Below are positions 51,880 to 59,641 of a stretch of 64,000 nt of DNA, piece by piece. The notes under the pieces are model-generated. The model was not told the DNA's origin. It was given only the letters and a program-made list of their open reading frames with translations, and ran no database searches. Positions within the stretch are counted from its first letter, which is position 1; each line of letters begins with the position of its first letter. The translations under genes were made by a program, and so were the position numbers. The DNA is taken from the NCBI RefSeq assembly GCF_002159495.1, contig NZ_NFIT01000005.1:1-64000 (forward strand). The letters are read 5' to 3'. The DNA comes from Olsenella sp. An293 (GTDB lineage Bacteria; Actinomycetota; Coriobacteriia; Coriobacteriales; Atopobiaceae).

Positions 51880-52605
51880 CTACATGCGCTGGTGCAGGAC
51901 CTTGTACTTGAACTGGTCCGCGCGGGCCACCGAGAGGGTGTACTCGATGATCTCGTTGGCGATATTGTAGGTGGTGCGGGCGAGCTCGAGCACGGGGGCG
52001 TTCTCGGGGATGTCGAGCAGGTGCGCCTCGCCCGGACGCGCCACGCTCGCGAAGAACTCCTCCTCTGCCACTCGGATCTTCTCGTGGTAGACGTTCTCGA
52101 CGATCTCGTAGAGCGGCATGCTGTCGAGCAGCGGCCGCTTGAGGGTCAAGAACTTGCGCACGGGCAGGAAGCTCCGCTCCACCATCATGGGGATGCCGTC
52201 GGCGGAGCGCAGGCGCTTGAGCTTGAAGAGGCGGTCGCCCAGGCGCACGCCCATGTGCTGCGCGAGGTTCTTGTCGGCGTCGATCTCCGAGAACTCGAGG
52301 ATTGTGGTCTCGGGGACGCGTCCGGCCGCCTTCATCTGGTCGGTGAAGCTGTACGCCTGCATGAGGTTGGTGACCTGGGCGGACTGATCCGCGACGAAGG
52401 TCCCCCGCCCATGCTTGCGCACGACCATCCCCAGGCGCTCGAGCTCCTGCAGGGCAAGGCGCACCGTGGTGCGCGAGAGCCCGTAGCGCTCGGAGAGCTC
52501 ACGCTCGGAGGGCATCAGGTCTCCCGGACGATACTCCTGGTTGATCTTCTCGGTGAGAATGTCAACCAGCTGGTCATAGAGCGGCTGCTTGCTTGCTCGT
52601 GCCAC
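51880..52605 (-). CDS. GntR family regulator with UTRA domain
   Basis: A 241-residue regulator: N-terminal winged helix (PSERELSERYGLSRTTVRLALQEL) and a C-terminal UTRA ligand domain that in this HutC/NagR group binds sugar phosphates. It is inside the operon, between the IIA and agaS genes, like BgaR-type control of pneumococcal bgaC loci. Candidate operators with TGGT/ACCA half-sites lie upstream of the beta-galactosidase gene at 58179-58264. Confidence 0.85.
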   Translation of the reverse strand: MARASKQPLYDQLVDILTEKINQEYRPGDLMPSERELSERYGLSRTTVRLALQELERLGMVVRKHGRGTFVADQSAQVTNLMQAYSFTDQMKAAGRVPETTILEFSEIDADKNLAQHMGVRLGDRLFKLKRLRSADGIPMMVERSFLPVRKFLTLKRPLLDSMPLYEIVENVYHEKIRVAEEEFFASVARPGEAHLLDIPENAPVLELARTTYNIANEIIEYTLSVARADQFKYKVLHQRM

Positions 52606-52657
52606 GTTTCGCCTCCCCTCGCTATCTCGACTCGTCTTCTATGCCGAGAAGTGCCCG

Positions 52658-53083
52658 CTACTCGTCCTCGTCGTCATCGGCCGCGCCGGCGCCGAGCTCC
52701 ATGTGGCAGACGCCCTCCTTGCCAACCTCGACGGCCTCGGACACGAGGTCGGCGATCGCGGAGTCCTCGGTGCGCGACATCACAATGTCAATGAGCATAG
52801 GCAGGTTGGTACCGGCGACGACGGAGACGTTGTCCTGCTCGGCGGTGATCATCATGGACTGGTTGAACGGGGTGCCGCCCATGAGGTCGCAGAAGATGAG
52901 GACGCCGTCGGTCTCGGCGCGCATGGCCTTGACGGCCTCGCGGAGCTTGTCGCCGTAGGTGCCGGCGCCCTCCTCCTCAAACGGGACGATCTCAAAGGCG
53001 GACTGCGGGCCCGCGATCATGTCAAGCGCGCTCTTGAGGCCGGTCGAGAAATGCCCGTGCCCGGTGAGGATAAAGCCGATCAT
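52658..53083 (-). CDS. PTS system IIA component, mannose/galactosamine family
   Basis: A 141-residue phosphocarrier. FILTGHGHFSTGL carries the phosphorylated histidine and CDLMGGTPFNQS is the family's second motif. The C-terminus ends in an acidic tail (ADDDEDE). It receives phosphate from HPr and passes it to IIB. It is separated from IID by the TPR-like gene. Confidence 0.9.
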   Translation of the reverse strand: MIGFILTGHGHFSTGLKSALDMIAGPQSAFEIVPFEEEGAGTYGDKLREAVKAMRAETDGVLIFCDLMGGTPFNQSMMITAEQDNVSVVAGTNLPMLIDIVMSRTEDSAIADLVSEAVEVGKEGVCHMELGAGAADDDEDE

Positions 53084-53149
53084 GTCTGGTCCTCCTTCGT
53101 GTCGAGGGCGGTATGCCCCTGGACTCCCCTATGCGTACGGCAACGCGGC

Positions 53150-53773
53150 CTAAGCGACCGCCTGCTGGTTCGTGTTCGTCTTGGTGAGCTCGTCGAAGCG
53201 GCGCTTGTACTGCTTCGCGTGCGTCTTGTCGCCCTTGTTGGCGTACTGCTTCCACAAAAGGAAGCAGAGCTTGCCCTGCAGGGCCGGGTTCTTCTCCTTC
53301 TTGAGCAGCTGCTCCATCTGGTCGATGTAGCCGTGCTTCTTGGAGAAGACGATGTCGTAGGTGAGCTGGCAGTCCTGGATGACGGCCTTTTCGGCCGCCT
53401 TGCACGTCTTGAGCTGGGCGAGAAGCTCCTTGCAACGCTCCTTGTTGCCCAGCTGGGTGAAGTAGTTGAACGCCACGACGACGGTCTGGGCCTGGCGCTT
53501 GGCCGAGTTTCTCATGCGCACGAGAAGCTCGATCATGCGGGTGGCCATCTCCTCGTCGTCCATGGCCTGGTAGCACAGAAAGCGCAGGTAGTACTGGCGA
53601 TAGGTGGTCAGCGTCACGCGCGCGGGTATCTTGTTCAGGGCCTCGATGGCCTCCTTGTAGTGTCCCGTCTCAAAGAAGCCCTGGTACTTGGCCTCATAGT
53701 AGTGACGAAAGCCCTCGGAGGCGGCAAAGTAGGCAACGACGAGGACGATGAATGCGATGACGCCAGGATGCAC
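53150..53773 (-). CDS. TPR-like membrane-anchored protein in the PTS operon
   Basis: A 207-residue protein with an N-terminal membrane helix (VIAFIVLVVAYFAA) followed by helix pairs resembling tetratricopeptide repeats (for example YQGFFETGHYKEAIEALNKI and a later ALQGKLCFLLWKQYANKGDK). I do not know a PTS component of this type. It sits between IID and IIA in the same direction, preceded by two strong hairpins, so its expression may be uncoupled from the permease. It might scaffold the transporter (inference). GAAAGGCAA lies before the ATG. Confidence 0.6.
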   Translation of the reverse strand: MHPGVIAFIVLVVAYFAASEGFRHYYEAKYQGFFETGHYKEAIEALNKIPARVTLTTYRQYYLRFLCYQAMDDEEMATRMIELLVRMRNSAKRQAQTVVVAFNYFTQLGNKERCKELLAQLKTCKAAEKAVIQDCQLTYDIVFSKKHGYIDQMEQLLKKEKNPALQGKLCFLLWKQYANKGDKTHAKQYKRRFDELTKTNTNQQAVA

Positions 53774-53797
53774 GAAATTGCCTTTCTAGAGAAGAAC

Positions 53798-53915
53798 GGG
53801 CGCGCATCTCGGGAGATAGGGCAAAGACCGTGAGGTCTGGAGCCGTGAGATGCGCGCCCGCTCGAACGTAGCAGTCAGGTCCCGCGGAACCCGGGGAACC
53901 GGGCTCCGCGGGACC
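53798..53915 (-). promoter_or_regulatory. two strong hairpins between IID and the TPR-like gene
   Basis: First hairpin on the minus strand: GGTCCCGCGGA and TCCGCGGGACC (53878-53915). Second: a perfect 13-bp stem GGGCGCGCATCTC with its complement (53798-53859), with a small inner AGACC/GGTCT hairpin. They fill a 152-nt gap within the operon. Neither is followed by a long T-run, so partial termination or mRNA stabilisation are both possible. Confidence 0.6.
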
Positions 53916-53925
53916 AAGAGGTGCC

Positions 53926-54747
53926 TTAGCCCTTCGCGACGAGGTTGAGGGCGCCAAAGACGATGCCGATGACCAGGACGATGAAGATCGCCTTGGTGGA
54001 GGTCATGCCCTTGCGGCCAAGCAGCCAGTACACGAAGCCGACGAGCGCGGCGGGGACGAGCTTGGGGCAGATGTTGTTCAGAATGTCCTGAACGTTCAGC
54101 GGAACGCCACCGATGTTCGGGTTGATCGTGAGGACGATGCCCACGTTGGTGGAGACAAGCGCGCCGACCATGAAGACGCCCATGACGGTGGCGGCGTCGG
54201 TGATGGCGTTGAGCTTGTCGGACATGGTGGTGACGAGCTTCATGCCCTGATCGTAGGCGATGTAGGTCTGCTTGCAGCGGAACCAGTCGACAACCACGCA
54301 GGAGGCGATCCAGATGAAGATGCCGAGCGGGTTGCCCTCCATGGCCATGTTGGCGGCCAGGGCGCCGAAGATCGTCGGGAGCAGCGAGCCAAAGATGGAG
54401 TCGCCGATGGAGGCGAGCGGGCCCATGAGGCCGGTCTTCAGGGAAGCGACGGTCTCGAGACCCTCGACGCCCTCGGTCTCCTCGATGGCGAGGTCGATGC
54501 CCGTGATGATCGTGTTGAGGAAGTTGGAGGTGTTGAAGAACGGCGAGCACTGGGTGCGGCAGGCGGTCTTCAGGGCCTCGGTGTTGTCCCCATAGATCTT
54601 GCGGAGCTGCGGAAGGATGATCCACAGGTAGCCAGAGTGCTGCATACGCTCGTAGTTCCAGCCAGCCTGGAAGCCGACGAGGTTACGGATGTTGATCTGA
54701 CGAAGGTCAGCCTTCGTGAGCTTGTAGCCAGTGGTCTTAGAGCTCAT
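53926..54747 (-). CDS. PTS system IID component, mannose family
   Basis: About 273 residues. NIRNLVGFQAGWNYERMQHSG is the typical N-terminal motif, followed by several membrane helices (SIGDSIFGSLLPTIFGALAA). IIC and IID together form the membrane channel. The ATG at 54747 overlaps the end of the IIC gene by 11 nt and uses GGAGGGAG within the IIC coding end. Confidence 0.9.
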   Translation of the reverse strand: MSSKTTGYKLTKADLRQINIRNLVGFQAGWNYERMQHSGYLWIILPQLRKIYGDNTEALKTACRTQCSPFFNTSNFLNTIITGIDLAIEETEGVEGLETVASLKTGLMGPLASIGDSIFGSLLPTIFGALAANMAMEGNPLGIFIWIASCVVVDWFRCKQTYIAYDQGMKLVTTMSDKLNAITDAATVMGVFMVGALVSTNVGIVLTINPNIGGVPLNVQDILNNICPKLVPAALVGFVYWLLGRKGMTSTKAIFIVLVIGIVFGALNLVAKG

Positions 54748-55624
54748 CGTCGTCATCTCCCTCCACGCCAGCAGAGACAGCCGCGACGGCGCCGGTCTGG
54801 TGCTGCTGGTAGTAGATGTAGGCAAGAGCGAAGCCGATGAGAGCAACGGTCAGCATCGACAGACCCTTGAAGCTGCCACCGGTGATGGCGGTCTCGGTAG
54901 CACCAGCGACCGTGGCGACGTCGCCGCCGATGGTCTGGATGCTCGAGAAGGCGGTGCCGAGGAGGGCAGCGATCACGAAGCCGAGGATGAGGTAGGCAAC
55001 GTGCTTCTTGACGGGCAGGTAACGGAGCAGGATGGCGAAGCCGACGGCCGGCAGCATGCCACCGGCGACGGTGAGGCCGGTGCCGAGCCAGGCGAGGTCG
55101 CCGTTGAGGGCGCCGGTGATGGCGTCAACCAGACCCTGGCCGAAGGCGAGGGCGAGGAAGACCGGGATCATACGGGAGAGGCACCAGGAGACAGCGCCCA
55201 TCCAGTAGTGAACGTTGTAGGCGCCCCAGTTCATCTTCTCGACGTCAGCGTCGCAGGCGTGACCCCAGAAGGTGTTGGCCATACGACCGAGAATGTCGGT
55301 GTAGACGAGGATCGCGGCCACGGGCACGCCGAGGGCGGCGAGGGCCTGCTCCGGGTCCATGCCGGAGCTCACGGCGAAGGCCGTGGCGATCAGGGTGCCG
55401 GAGTTGGCGTCGATGCGGGAAGCGCCGCCGAAAGTGCCAACACCGAGGATGGTGAGCTGCATGCTACCACCGATGAAAAGACCAGTTGCCATGTCGCCCA
55501 TCACGAGGCCCGTGAAGAAGCCAGAGAACACGGCGGAGCCGGCGCTGGAGTACCAGTGCAGCTCGTCCATGATCTGGAAGCCCGCGTAGAGCGTGAGCAG
55601 AAGAATCTGCCACCACTGAATCAT
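54737..55624 (-). CDS. PTS system IIC component, mannose/sorbose/galactosamine family
   Basis: A 295-residue integral membrane protein with about eight to ten hydrophobic segments. GLVMGDMATGLFIGGSMQLTIL is the hallmark of the mannose-family IIC. The tail is acidic (EGDDDDEL), and its codons double as the IID ribosome site. AAGGAGG precedes the ATG. Confidence 0.9.
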   Translation of the reverse strand: MIQWWQILLLTLYAGFQIMDELHWYSSAGSAVFSGFFTGLVMGDMATGLFIGGSMQLTILGVGTFGGASRIDANSGTLIATAFAVSSGMDPEQALAALGVPVAAILVYTDILGRMANTFWGHACDADVEKMNWGAYNVHYWMGAVSWCLSRMIPVFLALAFGQGLVDAITGALNGDLAWLGTGLTVAGGMLPAVGFAILLRYLPVKKHVAYLILGFVIAALLGTAFSSIQTIGGDVATVAGATETAITGGSFKGLSMLTVALIGFALAYIYYQQHQTGAVAAVSAGVEGDDDDEL

Positions 55625-55725
55625 GGTTCTTTTCCTCCTTCTAACAACTCGAACGTATCGTACGTTTCACGCTATATCGCTGCGGTGCATCTCCCCTCAC
55701 CGCGTAGCGCCTTGCTCGCCGCAGC

Positions 55726-56190
55726 CTAGGGCTTGAAGGTCTCCGGGCTGTTCTGCGGGGTGAGCTGGATGACCATGGGAATGCCCATGGAGGCGAGCTC
55801 GTTCAGGGCGTCGACGTCGTCCTGGCCACAGTTGATGTTGCGGTTGTAGGTCTTGACGATGTTCATCGAGGTGATGTTGCCGAGGATGATCTCGTCGAAC
55901 TTCACGCCGGCCTTGGCGAGCTTGACGTAGACCTCGGGCTTCTTGACGACGATGAACAGACGCTGGGCGTCATACTTGCCGGCGAGGATGTTGGCCGCGG
56001 CCTTCTCGACGGGCAGGACGGAGAGCTTGCAGGTGGCGGGGGTGGCCATGCGCAGGACCTGCTTCTGCGTGGCGTCCTCGGCGACCTGGTCATCGACGAC
56101 CATGAAGCGGCTGACCTGGCGGGCGTTGGCCCAGAGGTTGCCGACCTGGCCGTGGATGAGGCGGAAGTCAACACGTGCTCCAACGATCAT
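55726..56190 (-). CDS. PTS system IIB component, mannose family
   Basis: A 154-residue phosphotransfer protein. RVDFRLIHGQVGNLW carries the phosphorylated histidine. It transfers phosphate to the incoming sugar. The ATG at 56190 follows the beta-galactosidase stop after one base, with AAGGAG inside that gene's last codons, so translation is coupled. A TTG three codons earlier is a less likely start. Confidence 0.9.
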   Translation of the reverse strand: MIVGARVDFRLIHGQVGNLWANARQVSRFMVVDDQVAEDATQKQVLRMATPATCKLSVLPVEKAAANILAGKYDAQRLFIVVKKPEVYVKLAKAGVKFDEIILGNITSMNIVKTYNRNINCGQDDVDALNELASMGIPMVIQLTPQNSPETFKP

Positions 56191-56191
56191 G

Positions 56192-57997
56192 CTACTCAAC
56201 TCCTTCTTTCTCGAGGTGGTTGATGAGGGGCGTCGAACGTAGGGAGATGGCGTCGCTCACGTGACCCTCGGTCTCAAACAGCACGAGCTCGTTGACGCCG
56301 GCGCGCGTGATGCCGTGGGGGACGTAGAGGGTGGCGATGGGACCGATCTCCCAGTACCTGCCCACGTTGACCCCGTTGACAAACGCGACGCCCTTGCCAA
56401 AGCCCGTAGTGTCTATATAGGTGTCTGCCGGCTCGTCGAGCGAGAACTCGAAGCGCGAGAAGGACGGCGTCCCCTCGGCCCAGCCGGCGGTGTAGTCAAG
56501 CTTGGAGACGTCCTCGAGCGGCAGGCGGAAGGCCTCCCAGCCGAGGATGAAGTGCAGGTCGGCGCATACGCCGGTGCGGATGCCCTTGCGCTGGGTGTCC
56601 GCCAGGAACTTGTGGCCGTAGTTCACGCGGCCCATGTTCTCCACGAGGACGTCGAGCTGGTTCTTCTCGGCAGGAAGGGCGTAGCGGATGTCCTCGCCGA
56701 TGTGCTCCTGGTACTGGGTGGCCACGAGCGCGCCGTTGACGTAGACCTGCGCGCGGTCGCGGCCGTCCACCACGCGGATGCGCTCGGGCTCGGTCGTGTC
56801 GCGCTCGATCTGCGTGCGGTAGAGGACGTAGCCGTAGGACTGGCCCATGTCCTCCATCGTCTGCGGGTAGAGCGAGCGGACGGGCTCGGGGTCGAGGCAG
56901 CCGAGGTTCTCGAAGAGACCGGTGCGCGCCTTGAGCTCGATCTTCTCGGCCGGGACGTTTACCGCGGACTTGATCAGCGGCTCTGCGGTCCAGTTGTCCG
57001 GGAAGAGGTCGCGCACGACGTCGCGCAGCTTGTACCACTTCTCGGTGGGGTTGCCCTCCTCGTTCAGAGGGGCGTCGTAGTCGTAGGAGGTGACCTGGTG
57101 AAGGTCGTGGGTGTGGCGGGCGGAGCAGCCGTTCATGAAGCCAAAGTTGGTGCCGCCGTGGAACATGTACAGGTTGATGGACCCGCCGAGCTCCAGAAGC
57201 TCGCGCACGGAGTCAGCCAGGTCCTGGGCGTCGCGCGTGATGACGTTCTCGCCCCAGCGGTTGAACCAGCCGTCCCAGAACTCCATGCACATGAGCGGCC
57301 AACTCTTGCCGTGCTCCTCGTGGAAGGCCTTGAGGTTGGCAAAGTTCTCGGCCGCGCGGGAGCCAAAGTTGCCGGTGACGAAGACGTCGTCGTCGATGAG
57401 CGTGCCTGCGCGCAGGCATCCGCGCCACGGACCGTCGGAGGTGCACAGGGGGACGTCTACCCCGCGGTCGAGCATGAGGTCGCGGATGCCGCGCAGGTAC
57501 TCCTTGTCCTCGCAGTAGGAGCCGTACTCGTTCTCCACCTGCATCATGAGGATGTTGCCACCGCGCGTAACCTGACGCTCGACCAAAATGGGCATGAGCG
57601 CGTCATAGTAGGCAGCGACGCGGGCGAGGAACTTGGGGTCGCGCGAGCGCGGACGCAGGGCGTGGTCTGCGAGCAGCCAGGCGGGCAGGCCTCCCCACTC
57701 CCACTCGGCGCAGATGAACGGCGACGGGCGGACGATGATCCACAGGCCCAGCTCGGTCGCCTCGTCGAGGAAGCGGGCCAGGTCGCAGATGCCCTCGAAG
57801 TCGAACTCGCCGGGACGCGGCTCGTGGAGGTTCCACGGCACGTAGGTCTCGACGGTGTTGAAGCCCATCGCCTTGAGGTTGTAGAGGGAGTGGCGCCAGT
57901 CCGACGGGTGAACGCGGAAGTAGTGAATCGAGCCAGAGAGAATCGTGAAGGGCTTGCCGTCGAGCAGGAACTGGTCCTTGATCTCGAAAGTGTGCAT
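56192..57997 (-). CDS. bgaC: GH35 beta-galactosidase (BgaC-like)
   Basis: A 601-residue intracellular enzyme without a signal peptide. GH35 motifs: LDGKPFTILSGSIHYFRVHP at the start, MQVENEYGSY with the acid/base glutamate and MCMEFWDGWFNRWGE with the nucleophile, then C-terminal beta domains. The pneumococcal counterpart cleaves Gal-beta-1,3-linked HexNAc disaccharides imported by the linked PTS, and the gene order here (GH35, IIB, IIC, IID, IIA, agaS) is the same apart from insertions. GAGGAG precedes the ATG at 57997. Confidence 0.9.
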   Translation of the reverse strand: MHTFEIKDQFLLDGKPFTILSGSIHYFRVHPSDWRHSLYNLKAMGFNTVETYVPWNLHEPRPGEFDFEGICDLARFLDEATELGLWIIVRPSPFICAEWEWGGLPAWLLADHALRPRSRDPKFLARVAAYYDALMPILVERQVTRGGNILMMQVENEYGSYCEDKEYLRGIRDLMLDRGVDVPLCTSDGPWRGCLRAGTLIDDDVFVTGNFGSRAAENFANLKAFHEEHGKSWPLMCMEFWDGWFNRWGENVITRDAQDLADSVRELLELGGSINLYMFHGGTNFGFMNGCSARHTHDLHQVTSYDYDAPLNEEGNPTEKWYKLRDVVRDLFPDNWTAEPLIKSAVNVPAEKIELKARTGLFENLGCLDPEPVRSLYPQTMEDMGQSYGYVLYRTQIERDTTEPERIRVVDGRDRAQVYVNGALVATQYQEHIGEDIRYALPAEKNQLDVLVENMGRVNYGHKFLADTQRKGIRTGVCADLHFILGWEAFRLPLEDVSKLDYTAGWAEGTPSFSRFEFSLDEPADTYIDTTGFGKGVAFVNGVNVGRYWEIGPIATLYVPHGITRAGVNELVLFETEGHVSDAISLRSTPLINHLEKEGVE

Positions 57998-58079
57998 CTC
58001 ACTCCTCACGTCCGGACCGCTGGTTAATCGTTAAAGCGTCGTTCCGCGCGTCGTCGGTCGCTGGTCGCGCATGGTAGCC

Positions 58080-58085
58080 ACTATA
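58080..58085 (-). promoter_or_regulatory. candidate -10 box of the bgaC operon
   Basis: On the minus strand TATAGT lies about 80 nt before the beta-galactosidase ATG. The -35 at the normal spacing is poor (ACAACA), as is common for activated or repressed promoters. Confidence 0.45.
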
Positions 58086-58129
58086 CACGTTCTCGACATG
58101 TTTGTTGTGAAATTATGAAGAGACGTGTG

Positions 58130-58152
58130 AACGGTCGGTTTTGTCCCGTGAG
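58130..58152. promoter_or_regulatory. 23-bp motif shared with the LacI/ABC control region
   Basis: AACGGTCGGTTTTG followed by TCCCGTGAG. It matches 33899-33921 at 21 of 23 positions and in the same orientation. It lies about 45 bp upstream of the candidate -10 of bgaC, a position suited to a regulator site. Confidence 0.6.
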
Positions 58153-58178
58153 TGGAGTTTTCTGTTTTCGCAGTTCAG

Positions 58179-58264
58179 AAGTGGTATTAGTCACCACTTT
58201 TCGAATAAACACCAGCTAGTTGATAGAAAGAACTGGTAGTAACAACTGTATCAGTAATACCAGT
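58179..58264. promoter_or_regulatory. candidate GntR/UTRA operators between bgaC and pfkB
   Basis: AAGTGGT and ACCACTT form a 7-bp dyad at 58179-58199; ACTGGTA and TACCAGT form another at 58232-58264 with a 19-nt spacer. Both carry TGGT/ACCA half-sites, as recognised by NagR/DasR-type regulators, and lie between the divergent genes. The remaining parts of the 425-nt gap are AT-rich without a clear promoter for pfkB. Confidence 0.5.
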
Positions 58265-58336
58265 GGTACTTATTTCGGCAGACCACTCGTCCCGCCCCCG
58301 GACGGCGCCGTGCGCCACGCCCGCCCAGAAAGATAT

Positions 58337-58398
58337 GATGGGACAGACGCCTCCGGGGTATCTGTCAGATGGGACAGACACCTCCGGGATATCTGTCA
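58337..58398 (+). repeat. two 31-bp tandem hairpin repeats in the pfkB leader
   Basis: Units 58337-58367 and 58368-58398 differ at only two positions. Each has GACAGA and TCTGTC arms around a CCTCCGGG-containing loop. They end 24 nt before the pfkB start, so they are probably transcribed in its leader and could form two identical hairpins. Confidence 0.8.
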
Positions 58399-58422
58399 CA
58401 TACCGCTGGCAAAGGAGCCGCC

Positions 58423-59358
58423 ATGATCTCCACCGTCACGCTCAACACCTCCATCGACAAGGCCTACCAGCTTGCCTGCCCGCTCGTGGACGGCACGGTG
58501 ATGCGCGTGCAGACCTGCATCGACAACGCCGGCGGCAAAGGGCTGAACGCCGCCCGCGCGGTCGCGACCTGCGGCGAGAAGATCGTGGCCACGGGATTTG
58601 TGGGCGGCAACAACGGCCGGCTTCTCTGCGAGCTTCTGGACGCCGACGGCATCGAGCACGACTTCGTGCACGTGGCGGCCGAGACGCGCTGCTGCGTGAA
58701 CGTGCTCGAGCCAAACGGCCGCTCGACGGAGTTCCTGGAGCCCGGCCGCGCCGTGAGCGCGGACGAGGTGTCTGCCGTGCGCACGAAGGTCGCCGAGGTG
58801 GCGGCACGCGCCGACGTGGTGACCTTCAACGGCTCCGTGCCGGCAGGCTGCAGCGACGACATCTACCGCGAGCTGGTGGAGGTCGTGCGCGCGGCGGGCA
58901 AGCCGGCGATCCTGGACACCTCGGGCAAGCTGCTCGTGGGCAGCCTGGCCGCCCGTCCCGCGATGATCAAGCCCAACACCGACGAGATCCAGGCGATCCT
59001 GGGCCGCAAGCCGGAGTCCATCGACGAGATCTACGCCGCGGCGCGCGAGGTGCACGAGACCTACGGCATCGAGAAGGTCGTGGTGTCGCTGGGCGGCAAC
59101 GGATCGGTCATGGCCTGCTCCGAGGGCGTCTTCCGCGGGCGCGCGCCGCGGATCGAGGTGGTCAACCCCGTGGGCTCGGGCGACACGATGGTCGGCGCCT
59201 TCGCCGTCGCCATGGAGCGCGGCATGGCAGTTAAGGACCAGCTCGCGTTTGCGATGGCCTGCGCGAGCGCCAACTGCCTCACGCCCTCGACCGGCCACTT
59301 CGACATGGCCGTGGCCGACGAGCTGCGCACCGGCACGAGCGTCGAGAAGGTCGCGTAG
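58423..59358 (+). CDS. PfkB family 1-phosphofructokinase/tagatose-6-phosphate kinase
   Basis: A 311-residue ribokinase-type sugar kinase. NAGGKGLNAARAVATCG at the N-terminus and NPVGSGDTMVGAFAVAM with the catalytic aspartate near the C-terminus are the two family signatures of the FruK/LacC branch. Being divergent from an AgaS-encoding operon, tagatose-6-phosphate is a likely substrate, but fructose-1-phosphate cannot be excluded. AAAGGAG precedes the ATG. No tagatose-bisphosphate aldolase is adjacent. Confidence 0.85.
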   Translation: MISTVTLNTSIDKAYQLACPLVDGTVMRVQTCIDNAGGKGLNAARAVATCGEKIVATGFVGGNNGRLLCELLDADGIEHDFVHVAAETRCCVNVLEPNGRSTEFLEPGRAVSADEVSAVRTKVAEVAARADVVTFNGSVPAGCSDDIYRELVEVVRAAGKPAILDTSGKLLVGSLAARPAMIKPNTDEIQAILGRKPESIDEIYAAAREVHETYGIEKVVVSLGGNGSVMACSEGVFRGRAPRIEVVNPVGSGDTMVGAFAVAMERGMAVKDQLAFAMACASANCLTPSTGHFDMAVADELRTGTSVEKVA

Positions 59359-59372
59359 CCTCCGAACCTGGC

Positions 59373-59461
59373 GGCGCCCCGGCCCTCCCCTGTGCCCAGA
59401 CAGTCCTCGCCGCAAAGAGCGCGGCTGCGGAACTGCGCCAGAGGAAGGCCGGGCGCCTTTT
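59373..59461 (+). terminator. probable terminator after pfkB
   Basis: GGCGCC-c-CGGCC and GGCCG-GGCGCC pair across a long loop that holds smaller stems, followed by TTTTGC. It lies 15 nt past the stop. Confidence 0.55.
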
Positions 59462-59466
59462 GCTGC

Positions 59467-59607
59467 AGGGTATGTACACCGCCTCTTGAGGGTATGTACA
59501 CCTTTCCGGAATGCTCGTTCTTCTCGACAGCTCATCTACCTGGGGAAACGCTGATAGTCCGAACTCGGACGATGTACATACCCGGTATGCGCGGCGTACA
59601 TACCCTC
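59467..59607. repeat. 141-bp intergenic repeat, copy B
   Basis: Same size and ends as copies A (28535) and C (63710): two direct GGGTATGTACACC at the left, two inverted GTACATACCC at the right. The core has TTCTTCTCGACAGCT and ATCTACCTG. It lies between the convergent pfkB and histidine kinase genes. Confidence 0.85.
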
Positions 59608-59641
59608 GATGGCGGCGGGGATGATGAGTGATGGGCAGCGG

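Noticed and set aside
59392-59631. Small open frames beginning MYIPS or containing VHTL at all three 141-bp repeats
   Set aside because: The shared peptides are translations of the repeat's GGGTATGTACAC sites in various frames, with no ribosome site; the DNA repeat explains them.
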